DNA of 64,000 bases from Burkholderia sp. Ac-20365 (GTDB taxonomy: Bacteria; Pseudomonadota; Gammaproteobacteria; Burkholderiales; Burkholderiaceae). The stretch covers positions 1 through 64,000 of the forward strand of contig NZ_JAAGPI010000034.1 of the NCBI RefSeq assembly GCF_017104715.1, written 5' to 3'. The position numbers and the translations under genes are program-made. Positions 7,522-15,523 of this stretch are shown here, piece after piece. The notes under the pieces are model-generated. The model was not told the DNA's origin. It did not search any database and worked only from the letters and a program-made list of their open reading frames with translations. How positions within the stretch are numbered: the stretch's first letter is position 1; the number at the start of each line of letters is the position of its first letter.

Positions 7522-8832
7522 ATGACCCACGCTGATACCCAGCAGACTTCCGCGCCGTTCGTCACCGGGGCTCCGGCCGAAACGTCGACGCGCCAGCAGC
7601 TCATGGCCGCGATGATCGGCAATGTGCTCGAGTACTACGACTTCATCGTTTATGCATTTCTTGCGGCCACGCTCGCCCGCAATTTCTTCCAGGGCGACAA
7701 ATACGGCGGTCTGCTCGCGAGCTTTGCCGCCTTCGGTGTCGGCTTTCTCGCGCGGCCCGTCGGCGGCGCGCTGATCGGGCGTATCGCCGACGTGCGCGGC
7801 CGGCGCACGGCGTTGCTCATCACGATCTTCGGCATGGCGGTCGGCACGGCCGGCATCGGCCTGCTGCCCACGTACGCGACGGCAGGCGTGCTCGCGCCCG
7901 TTCTGCTGGTGGTGCTGCGGCTCGTGCAAGGCCTTGCAGCAGGCGGCGAATGGGGCAGCGCAACGTCGTTCATCGTCGAATCGGCGCCTGCGGGCAAGCG
8001 CGGCTTTTACGGCGGCATGGGTCAGGCATCGATTGCAGCGTCGTCGCTGGCGAGCAGCGTCGTGGCGACGGTTGTGAGCGCATCGTTTTCGTCCGAGCAA
8101 CTCGATGCATGGGCATGGCGTCTGCCGTTCCTGTTCGGCGGCATCCTGTTGCCGATCGGCCTCTACATGCGGCGCAATATCGTCGAGACGCCGGCCTTCA
8201 CGCAGACGCAGGCCAACCTCGACCGCATCGAGCAGACCAGCACGCGTTCCGCGCTCGGCATGATGAGCAAGGCATTCGGCTTTACGATCATCTGGACGGT
8301 GTCGTACTACGTGATGCTCAGCTACATGCCGACCTTCCTCAGCAAGTACGCGGGCCTCACCACCACGCAGGCACTCGTGTCGAACTCGATTGCGCTGGCC
8401 GTGCTCGTCGCCGCCACGCCCTTCTTCGGCGCGCTGTCGGATCGCATCGGCCGCAAGCCGTTCCTGATCGGCTGCTGCGTGGGCTTTCTGGTGTTCTCGT
8501 ACCTGCTGTTCCGCGTGATTCTCGGCGGCGCGAGCTTCGGCACCATTCTGTCGATCCAGATCTTCTTCAATCTGTTTATCGCGGCATTTTCAGGCGCGGG
8601 CCCGTCGGCGCTGTGCGAACTCTTCCCGACGCACGGCCGCACCACCCTGATGTCGATTGGCTACAGCCTGTCGACGGCCATCTTCGGCGGCTTCGCGCCG
8701 TTCATCTCGACGTGGCTGATCGGCCTGACAGGTTCGCCGATTGCGCCCGCTTTCTATCTGACGGTAGCCGCGATCGTATCCGGCATCGTCATCGCGACTT
8801 TCCGCGAAACCGCACATGAGCGGCTTCGCTAA
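7522..8832 (+). CDS. MHS-family MFS transporter (metabolite:H+ symporter)
   Basis: The 436-residue inner-membrane protein has about twelve hydrophobic segments. The MHS signature is clear: YYDFIVYAFLAA in helix 1, then the loop 2-3 motif GRIADVRGRR. The family imports organic acids, betaines and similar small metabolites by proton symport. The ATG at 7522 is preferred because its N-terminus matches the family; the frame is open much further upstream but there it overlaps the IclR gene. It follows the IclR gene by 65 bases and probably brings in the substrate for the downstream enzymes. Confidence 0.9.
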   Translation: MTHADTQQTSAPFVTGAPAETSTRQQLMAAMIGNVLEYYDFIVYAFLAATLARNFFQGDKYGGLLASFAAFGVGFLARPVGGALIGRIADVRGRRTALLITIFGMAVGTAGIGLLPTYATAGVLAPVLLVVLRLVQGLAAGGEWGSATSFIVESAPAGKRGFYGGMGQASIAASSLASSVVATVVSASFSSEQLDAWAWRLPFLFGGILLPIGLYMRRNIVETPAFTQTQANLDRIEQTSTRSALGMMSKAFGFTIIWTVSYYVMLSYMPTFLSKYAGLTTTQALVSNSIALAVLVAATPFFGALSDRIGRKPFLIGCCVGFLVFSYLLFRVILGGASFGTILSIQIFFNLFIAAFSGAGPSALCELFPTHGRTTLMSIGYSLSTAIFGGFAPFISTWLIGLTGSPIAPAFYLTVAAIVSGIVIATFRETAHERLR

Positions 8833-8850
8833 CGTGGAGGCAAGTACTCA

Positions 8851-9870
8851 ATGAATGAACGCATCCTGATCTGGGGCGCGGGCGCTATCGGCGGAACGAT
8901 TGGCGCGTATCTGGTTCGCGCGGGTCATGACGTCACTTTCGTGGACATCGACCGGGCGCATGTCGAAGCCATTCGCGATCCGTCGCGCGGCCTGTCGATC
9001 ACCGGCCCCGTCGATCAGTTCACGATCAGCGCACCCGCGTTGCTGCCCGATGAAGTGCAAGGCGAATGGTCGCGCATCTTTCTCGCCGTCAAGGCGCATC
9101 ACACGCGCGATGCCTGCGAAGCGCTGCTGCCGCATCTTGCGAAAGACGGCTACGTGCTGTCGTTGCAGAACGGCCTGTGCGAGAAGGTTATCGCGCAGGT
9201 GGTCGGCGAATCGCGCACGGTAGGCGCATTCGTCAATTTCGGCGCCGACTGGATCAAGCCGGGTGAGATTCACTACGGCAATCGCGGTGCAACTGTGATT
9301 GGCGAAATCGACGGCGCGGATACGCCGCGCATTCGCGCGCTGTATGCCGATATCAAACAGTTCGAACCCGACGCGATTCTCACGGATCAGATCTTCTCGT
9401 TCCTGTGGGGCAAGCTCGCGTACGGCTCGCTGCTGTTCGCGCAGGCCGTGGGTCAACTCGGCATCGCCGATTGTCTCGAACGTCCCGAGCTGCTGCCGCT
9501 GTGGCGCGACATGGCAGGCGAAGTGCTGCGCGTCGCACACGCGGAAGGCGTTCGTCCCCGTGGCTTCAACGGCTTCGAACCGGCTGCATTTGAAACAGAC
9601 GCCAGCGAAGCGGCTGCCCGCGCGAGCGTCGCAGCAATGGTCGCGTTCAACCGGCCGAACGCGAAGACGCACTCGGGTGTGTGGCGCGATCTCGCCGTGC
9701 GCAAACGCCGTACCGAAGTGGACATGCAGATCGCGCCCGTCGCGGACATGGGGCGCACGCATGGCATCGCGTGCACGAAGCTCGAAGCGCTGGTGCGCAC
9801 GATCCACGAAATCGAAGACGGCGAGCGCGCGCTCTCCGATCACAACCTCAACGAACTGCTGGACGCATGA
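8851..9870 (+). CDS. PanE/ApbA-family 2-dehydropantoate 2-reductase-like protein
   Basis: The 339-residue protein opens with the Rossmann motif GAGAIGGTIG (residues 8-17) and has the two-domain plan of ketopantoate reductases. The conserved lysine is present in LWGKLAYG, but the asparagine normally found a few residues later in PanE is not obvious. With its catabolic neighbours it is more likely a paralogue acting on another 2-oxo or hydroxy acid than the pantothenate enzyme. It starts 18 bases after the MHS gene and its stop overlaps the next start (ATGA), so it is translationally coupled. Confidence 0.82.
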   Translation: MNERILIWGAGAIGGTIGAYLVRAGHDVTFVDIDRAHVEAIRDPSRGLSITGPVDQFTISAPALLPDEVQGEWSRIFLAVKAHHTRDACEALLPHLAKDGYVLSLQNGLCEKVIAQVVGESRTVGAFVNFGADWIKPGEIHYGNRGATVIGEIDGADTPRIRALYADIKQFEPDAILTDQIFSFLWGKLAYGSLLFAQAVGQLGIADCLERPELLPLWRDMAGEVLRVAHAEGVRPRGFNGFEPAAFETDASEAAARASVAAMVAFNRPNAKTHSGVWRDLAVRKRRTEVDMQIAPVADMGRTHGIACTKLEALVRTIHEIEDGERALSDHNLNELLDA

Positions 9871-10619
9871 ACATCTCTTTCGAAGGACAGGTCGTCGCCG
9901 TCAGCGGCGCGGCCATCGGTTTCGGACGCGTGATCGCAACGACATTCGCGGCACTGGGCGCGCGTGTATTCGCGTGCGACATCCGCGCCGACGAGCTGAA
10001 CACACTCGCGGCGCCGAACATCGACACCCAGGTGGTCGATCTGCTCGACCGAGAACGGGCCGCCGCGTGGATCCGGCATGTCGAGACGCAAGGCGGCAAG
10101 GCGATCGACGTGCTCGTCAACAACGCGGGCGGCGTCGCGTGCCAGGCGCCGCGTCCCATCGACGAAGTGACGGACGCGCAATGGGACCGAGTGATCGAGA
10201 TCAATCTCGGCACGACGTTCTCGTTGAGCCGTGCCGCTGCACCCGCGATGAAGCGCGCGGGGCGCGGCTCGATCGTCAACATCAGTTCCGGCGCGGCGTT
10301 GCAGGCGTCGCTGACGGGCGTGCAGGCGTATTGCTCGGCCAAGCACGCAGTGCTCGGCCTCACGCGCCAGCTCGCGCATGAACTCGGACCGCATGGCATC
10401 CGCGTGAACTCGGTTGCGCCCGGTTTCGTGCGCACCAACGAGGCCACCGAAAAGCAATGGGCCGCGATGGGCGAAGCGCGCCAGCGCACGCTGCTCGACG
10501 GCATCGCGTTGCGCCGTTTCGGCACGCCCGAAGACATCACGCGCGCCGTGCTGTTCTTCGCATCCGAGCTGTCCGCATTCGTCAACGGACAGATTCTTTC
10601 CGTCGACGGCGGCCGTTGA
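9867..10619 (+). CDS. Short-chain dehydrogenase/reductase
   Basis: The 250-residue classical SDR starts at an ATG overlapping the previous stop. It shows the cofactor glycine motif (SGAAIGFG, residues 14-21), NNAGG, the catalytic serine in NISSG and the YCSAK catalytic Tyr/Lys. It ends with the usual FVNGQILSVDGG. It would oxidise a hydroxyl or reduce a carbonyl on an intermediate of the pathway encoded by this operon. The substrate cannot be assigned. Confidence 0.9.
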   Translation: MNISFEGQVVAVSGAAIGFGRVIATTFAALGARVFACDIRADELNTLAAPNIDTQVVDLLDRERAAAWIRHVETQGGKAIDVLVNNAGGVACQAPRPIDEVTDAQWDRVIEINLGTTFSLSRAAAPAMKRAGRGSIVNISSGAALQASLTGVQAYCSAKHAVLGLTRQLAHELGPHGIRVNSVAPGFVRTNEATEKQWAAMGEARQRTLLDGIALRRFGTPEDITRAVLFFASELSAFVNGQILSVDGGR

Positions 10620-10672
10620 GCGCGTCAGGCATGCGCAACGGCCGGCTCATTCAACCGTACGAGGACTTCAAC

Positions 10673-11578
10673 ATGAATTCACCCGACACCTCCACGCAAC
10701 TCGAACCTTGGCAATGGCCCGAAGAAACGTGGCGCAAGAAGGTCAACCACACGCGCGCGGGCCGCGCGCTGAGGCCCGCGCGCTGGCCGGCGGACGCACG
10801 CTGCGCGGTCGCGCTGTCGTTCGACAGCGATCACGAAACCAATGAACTGCGCGACGGCGGCAAGTCGATCAGCCGCATGAGCTGGGGACAATTTGGCGCG
10901 CGCGTCGGCATGCCGCGCCTGTTGGACCTGCTCGCGCGCCACGACGTGAAGGCGAGTTTCTATGTGCCTGCCGTCGCCGCGTTGCTGCATGAAGACGAAC
11001 AGCGGCGCGTCGTTGCCGAAGGTCATGAGATCGGCATTCACGGCTGGATTCACGAGCTGAATTCAGTGCTGCCGTATGAAGCCGAACGCGATCTGATGCT
11101 GCGCTCGTCCGATACGCTCGAAAAGATAACGGGTGTGCGGCCCGTTGGCATGCGCACGCCGTCGTGGGACTTCAGCCCGCATACCTTGCGTATCGCAAAG
11201 GAAATGGGCCTGCTCTACGACTCGTCGCTGATGGCCGACGAAGACTGCTACGAATTGCTGCTCGAAGGCGAGCCGACGGGTGTCGTCGAATTGCCCGTCG
11301 AATGGGTGCGCGACGATGCAGTCTACTTCTCGATGCACCGCTTTCAGTCGCTGCGTCCGTACACGCCGCCCACCGATGTCTTCGAGATTTTCCGGCGCGA
11401 GTTCGATCACGCGTACGAGCACGGCGGCCTGTTCCAGCTGACGATGCATCCGCACATCATCACCGCGCGCTCGCGCATCTGGATTCTCGAAGAGCTGATC
11501 CGCTACATGGAAAGCAAGGACGTCTGGTTCGCGACGCATGCAGAAGTCGCGGCCTACGCGAAGGAGCACGCCGCGTGA
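10673..11578 (+). CDS. Polysaccharide deacetylase-family protein, PuuE (allantoinase)-like
   Basis: The 301-residue protein has a NodB-type (beta/alpha) fold with the first metal-site motif as FDSDHE (about residues 50-55) and the metal-binding His-x3-His as HGWIHE. Members of this branch, such as PuuE-type allantoinase, hydrolyse cyclic ureides or C-N bonds instead of sugar N-acetyl groups. There is no signal peptide, which argues for a cytosolic metabolite and against peptidoglycan or chitin. It sits between the SDR and the GGT-family gene in the same run. The exact substrate is unknown. Confidence 0.82.
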   Translation: MNSPDTSTQLEPWQWPEETWRKKVNHTRAGRALRPARWPADARCAVALSFDSDHETNELRDGGKSISRMSWGQFGARVGMPRLLDLLARHDVKASFYVPAVAALLHEDEQRRVVAEGHEIGIHGWIHELNSVLPYEAERDLMLRSSDTLEKITGVRPVGMRTPSWDFSPHTLRIAKEMGLLYDSSLMADEDCYELLLEGEPTGVVELPVEWVRDDAVYFSMHRFQSLRPYTPPTDVFEIFRREFDHAYEHGGLFQLTMHPHIITARSRIWILEELIRYMESKDVWFATHAEVAAYAKEHAA

Positions 11579-11633
11579 CGTGGCCGCTTCTTCATCGCTC
11601 AATCGCGTGTAACTGTTTGCAGGTGACAACGAC

Positions 11634-13217
11634 ATGATTTCCTGGCAACCGCCGACTCATCCCGTCCATCACTGGAGCGTGAGAAAGCCTGCCGCCGAGT
11701 CCGCGCGCGGCGTGGTCGTGTCGCAGGCGTATGACGCGTCCGCTGCCGGTGTGGCCGTTCTCGAAGCGGGCGGCAATGCAGTGGACGCCGCCGTTGCCGC
11801 GGCCTTTGCGCTCGCCGTGGTCGAGCCGTGGAACTCGGGCCTGGGCGGCGTCGGTTTTGCGCTCTATCACGGCCATGACCGCAAGGCGGCGACCTCCGTG
11901 CATTTCGGCCCGCTCGCACCGCGCAAGCTGCACGCCGACATGTTCCCGCTGACGGGCCGCCCCGGCTCCGATCTGTTCCCCTGGCCGCAGGTTCGCGACG
12001 ACGCCAATGTGCATGGGCCATTGTCGTTCTGTCTGCCGACAGCCGTGGCGGGCTACGGCATGATGCTCGAACGCTGGGGCACGATGCCGCTCGCCGATGT
12101 GATGCAACCTGCGCTCGCGCTCGCGAAACGCGGCCTTGCGAACGACTGGTTCACCACGCTGATGCTCGCGCAGGCCGCGCCGGTCATGCGCCGTTACGAC
12201 GAGACATCGCGCATCTTTCTGCGCGATGGTCTGCCGCCCGTGCCGCCTTACCAGGGCACGCCAGGCTTCCTGCCGCTGGGCCGCCTGCCCGACACGCTCG
12301 AACGTATCGCGCATGCCGGCTGGCGCGACTTCTATAACGGCGATCTGGCGAAGACGATCGTCGACGATATCCAGCAGATGGGCGGCGTGATCGGGCGTGA
12401 AGAGATGGCTGGCTACGACGTGGAAATGTCGACCGCGCTGCCCGTGCAGTGGGGAGACGCGACCATTCAGCTTTCGTCGGGGCTGAACGCAGGCCCTACC
12501 CTCGCAGATGCACTCGCCACGTTGCAAACGGCTTCGTCACGCAACGAGAGCGCTACGCCGTCCGCGCAGTGGTATGCCGACATGTCGCACGCGCTGCGCT
12601 CCGCCTACCGCAAACGCCTGCATGAAGATGGCGATCCGAACGCCGAGAAAGGCTGCACCACGCACATCAACGTGTGCGATGCAAATGGGTCGATGGTCGC
12701 GTTGACGACAACCCTGCTGTCGTCGATGGGCAGCCGCGTCGTGCTGCCTTCGACGGGCTTCGTCATGAACAACGGCGTGATGTGGTTCGATCCGCGCCCG
12801 GGTACGTCGAACAGAATCGCGGGCGGCCAGAAGGCGTTGTCGAACATGTGTCCGGCGATCATCGCGCACGACGGCCGGCCTGTGGTGGTAGGCGGCGCGG
12901 CGGGCGGACGCCGGATCATGGCCGCCATCGCGCAGTTGCTGCTGCTGGTTCACGACTTCCGTATGGACGTGGGCGACGCGGCGCACTGGCCACGCATCGA
13001 CGTGTCGGGACCGGACAAGGTCAGCGCGGATCGCCGGTTGCCACAGCAGGTGATCGATCGTCTCATGCAGATGAGCGAATGCGACGTGGTGGATCACAAC
13101 GTCTTGCCGATCAACTTCGCGCGCCCGAGCATCATCGAACGGTTCGACGGCGTCACGGCACGCGGCGTGAGCGATGCGTTTTCCCCGTGGTCTGCGGCAT
13201 TGAGCCCAGCCCGTTAG
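11634..13217 (+). CDS. Gamma-glutamyltransferase-family Ntn hydrolase (cytosolic, possibly HpxW-like)
   Basis: The 527-residue proenzyme carries the family's N-terminal GGNAVDAAVAAAFAL and the autocleavage site TTHINV, whose first threonine (T342) should be the catalytic N-terminal nucleophile of the small subunit. Downstream are the SMGSRV and VVGGAAGGRRI blocks. It lacks a signal peptide, unlike periplasmic glutathione-cleaving GGT. That and its length recall oxamate amidohydrolase HpxW of ureide catabolism, which would suit the PuuE-like neighbour, but this is inference. It is the fifth structural gene's neighbour in the IclR1 run and is followed by the old yellow enzyme. Confidence 0.85.
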   Translation: MISWQPPTHPVHHWSVRKPAAESARGVVVSQAYDASAAGVAVLEAGGNAVDAAVAAAFALAVVEPWNSGLGGVGFALYHGHDRKAATSVHFGPLAPRKLHADMFPLTGRPGSDLFPWPQVRDDANVHGPLSFCLPTAVAGYGMMLERWGTMPLADVMQPALALAKRGLANDWFTTLMLAQAAPVMRRYDETSRIFLRDGLPPVPPYQGTPGFLPLGRLPDTLERIAHAGWRDFYNGDLAKTIVDDIQQMGGVIGREEMAGYDVEMSTALPVQWGDATIQLSSGLNAGPTLADALATLQTASSRNESATPSAQWYADMSHALRSAYRKRLHEDGDPNAEKGCTTHINVCDANGSMVALTTTLLSSMGSRVVLPSTGFVMNNGVMWFDPRPGTSNRIAGGQKALSNMCPAIIAHDGRPVVVGGAAGGRRIMAAIAQLLLLVHDFRMDVGDAAHWPRIDVSGPDKVSADRRLPQQVIDRLMQMSECDVVDHNVLPINFARPSIIERFDGVTARGVSDAFSPWSAALSPAR

Positions 13218-13281
13218 CGCGGGCACCCGTCTCACATCCATTTTTAGTCACAGTAGCGATACGCTTTAACCAGGAAATCGA

Positions 13282-14415
13282 ATGTCGAGTCTTCTGTTTT
13301 CTCCGATGCAGATCGGCGAAGTCAAGCTGGAAAACCGGATTGTCGTCGCGCCCATGTGTCAGTACAGCGCAAACGACGGTTGCGCAAACGACTGGCATGT
13401 CATGAACCTCATGCAACTCGCCATCTCGGGGGCTGGGCTGATCATGCTGGAAGCGACGGCTGTCGAACGACATGCGCGCATCACGCATGGCTGTCTCGGT
13501 CTGTACAGCGACGACAACGAGACCGCGCTCGCGCGCGTGATGGCGTCGGCTCGCAGTGTCAGTGCGCCGGGTACACGCTGGGGCATCCAGCTCAGTCATG
13601 CCGGAAGAAAAGGCTCCGCGCAACGTCCGTGGGAAGGACGCGGCGCGCTGTCCGGCAATGAAGATGCATGGCAGACGGAAGCGCCGTCGGCGCTGCCGTT
13701 CGTCGACGGCTGGCATACGCCGCGCGCCATGACGAAGGACGACATTGCGCGCGTACGCGACGGATTTGTCGCCGCGGCACAGCGCGCCGCCCATATCGGT
13801 TTCGACGTTGTCGAAATTCACGCGGCGCACGGCTATCTGCTGCATCAGTTCCTCTCGCCCATCGCCAACCAGCGCGACGATGAATACGGCGGCACGCTCG
13901 AGAACCGGATGCGCTTTGCGCTGGAAGTCGCCAGGGCGGTTCGCGAAACCATCCCCGGCAAGGTCGCTTTGGGCTTCCGCGTCACGGGCACTGACTGGCG
14001 CCCCGAAGGCATCAACGTCGACGAAGCCGTCACTTTCACGAATGCGCTGAAGGCGCTGGGCGTCGAGTATGTATGTGTGACGTCGGGCGCGCTCGCACCT
14101 GCTTCGATTCCGGTCGAGCCGGGCTATCAGGTGCACCTCGCAGCGGAAGTGAAGAAGCGCACCGGCATGATGACGCGCGCCGTGGGCCTGATTACCGACC
14201 CGCACCAGGCCGAGTCCATTCTGGCCGACGATCAGGCCGACTGCGTCGCGTTGGGCCGCGCGTTTATCGACGATCCTCGCTGGCCGTGGCACGCCGCCGA
14301 AGAACTCGGCGATCTCAACAAGATCCGCTATCCCGGCCAGTATGAACGCGGTGGCGCGGCGTTGTGGCCCGGTGCCGCCATGCGACGCGCAAAGGCTGAG
14401 TCTGCGCTGAGCTGA
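13282..14415 (+). CDS. Old yellow enzyme, YqjM class (NADH:flavin oxidoreductase)
   Basis: The 377-residue FMN-dependent TIM barrel belongs to the thermophilic-like (YqjM) branch: the redox-tuning cysteine is exactly residue 26 in PMCQYSA, the substrate-binding pair is in HAAHGY, and the flavin phosphate region is near VALGRAFIDDPRW. Such enzymes reduce activated C=C bonds with NAD(P)H. It is the last gene of the IclR1 run, 64 bases after the GGT gene. It may reduce an unsaturated ring or enone intermediate. Confidence 0.9.
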   Translation: MSSLLFSPMQIGEVKLENRIVVAPMCQYSANDGCANDWHVMNLMQLAISGAGLIMLEATAVERHARITHGCLGLYSDDNETALARVMASARSVSAPGTRWGIQLSHAGRKGSAQRPWEGRGALSGNEDAWQTEAPSALPFVDGWHTPRAMTKDDIARVRDGFVAAAQRAAHIGFDVVEIHAAHGYLLHQFLSPIANQRDDEYGGTLENRMRFALEVARAVRETIPGKVALGFRVTGTDWRPEGINVDEAVTFTNALKALGVEYVCVTSGALAPASIPVEPGYQVHLAAEVKKRTGMMTRAVGLITDPHQAESILADDQADCVALGRAFIDDPRWPWHAAEELGDLNKIRYPGQYERGGAALWPGAAMRRAKAESALS

Positions 14416-14426
14416 TCGCGCGCGAT

Positions 14427-14458
14427 GGGTCCAGCTTCTCGCGCCAGAAGCTGGACCC
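14427..14458. terminator. Perfect 13-bp hairpin between convergent genes
   Basis: GGGTCCAGCTTCT pairs perfectly with AGAAGCTGGACCC around a six-base loop, between the convergent old yellow enzyme and IclR2 genes. No T-run follows on either strand, so classic intrinsic termination is uncertain; it may be a U-less bidirectional terminator or an mRNA-stabilising stem. Confidence 0.6.
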
Positions 14459-14499
14459 TCGATCACATCACGTGGCGGCCTTCTGCGCGACGTATGTCT

Positions 14500-15282
14500 T
14501 CAATGCGCCCGAACCGCATTGGTGATCGCCCCCGCGCATTCGCGAACCATCGGCCCCAGCTTGCCGATCACTTCTTCGGCAGTCCAGCGGCTGCATGGCG
14601 CCACCACATGAACCGCCGCGATAGCGCGCCCATCCTTGTTGCGCACCGGCGCGCCGACGTTCATATGGCCTACGTAATATTCTTCGATGTTGATCGAAAA
14701 GCCGCGTGCACGGCTCTCGTCGATCTGCGTGTAGATCTTCGCGGGCTCGGTGAGCGTCGCCGCCGTCAACGGCTTCAGCTCGGAGCGGCGCAGCAGCGAC
14801 AACACTTCGTCCTCAGGCAAACCCGACAGATACGCGCGCCCCGCCGAGGTGCAATACATGGGCATGCGGCTTCCAATTGCCATGTGGGCCACGATCGGTT
14901 TGCGGCTCGTGAACGACGCCACGTACACCATGTCAGTGCCGCACGGCTCCGTCAACGACACCGTTTCGTCACACGTGCTGTTCATGGCCGACAGAAACGG
15001 ATTCGCACTGTCGATCAGCGCATTCGCGGCCACGTAGTTGCAGCCGATTTCCATCACCTTCGTGGCCAGTTCGTAGCGGCGCGTGTGCGGGTCTTTCGTC
15101 AGGTAGCCGAGGCACTCCAACGTGAAGACAATCCGCTGCGCCGAGCTGCGGCTGATGCCCGCCATCTCCGCGATCTGGGCCAGGCTCATGCGGCGGTTGC
15201 GCGCACCGAAGGCCGCGAGGATCGCGAGTCCCTTCTCGACCGACTGGTTGAACATCGGCGAAACGCTGTTCTCCTTTTCCAT
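14500..15282 (-). CDS. IclR-family transcriptional regulator (IclR2)
   Basis: The 260-residue protein has an N-terminal winged HTH (FNQSVEKGLAILAAFGARN, recognition helix GISRSSAQRIVFTL) and a C-terminal effector domain containing MYCTSAGRAYLSGLPEDE. It is divergent from HyuA1 with 241 bases between them. It is most like IclR3 (21785-22609): both share the HTH helix and the SAGRAYLSGL-type block. It is the natural candidate regulator of HyuA1-HyuB1 and possibly of the ATCG-N5-CGAT sites. Confidence 0.9.
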   Translation of the reverse strand: MEKENSVSPMFNQSVEKGLAILAAFGARNRRMSLAQIAEMAGISRSSAQRIVFTLECLGYLTKDPHTRRYELATKVMEIGCNYVAANALIDSANPFLSAMNSTCDETVSLTEPCGTDMVYVASFTSRKPIVAHMAIGSRMPMYCTSAGRAYLSGLPEDEVLSLLRRSELKPLTAATLTEPAKIYTQIDESRARGFSINIEEYYVGHMNVGAPVRNKDGRAIAAVHVVAPCSRWTAEEVIGKLGPMVRECAGAITNAVRAH

Positions 15283-15321
15283 ATTTCCCCTTCCGTCTGA
15301 CGTTTTTCCTCAGTTACAAAT

Positions 15322-15336
15322 TAATCGATATACGGT
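15322..15336. promoter_or_regulatory. Degenerate copy of the ATCG-N5-CGAT operator
   Basis: TAATCGATATACGGT matches the site at 29124-29138 at 11 of 15 positions, with one mismatch in the inner half-sites (ATCG-N5-CGGT). It lies in the IclR2/HyuA1 divergent region, 46 bases from the IclR2 start. Confidence 0.35.
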
Positions 15337-15403
15337 TGATCATACCCGTTTACCGATCATTATTCGTCTTCTAGACTTTGTCAAACCGCATATAGCTTAG
15401 TAC

Positions 15404-15418
15404 GTATCGATATGCGAT
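15404..15418. promoter_or_regulatory. ATCG-N5-CGAT operator upstream of HyuA1
   Basis: GTATCGATATGCGAT contains perfect half-sites ATCG/CGAT spaced by five bases and is identical at 13 of 15 positions to 29124-29138. It lies about 105 bases upstream of HyuA1, in the divergent region with IclR2. A shared transcription factor is inferred. Confidence 0.55.
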
Positions 15419-15523
15419 TACTTTACTCGATTTAACGGTGGAATCGATGTCCGGGCTGAGGACATGGATCTGCCGCTTTCTGCTGACCAACCCGTTCCCT
15501 GAGGGAACGAAGGACAAGAGCAC

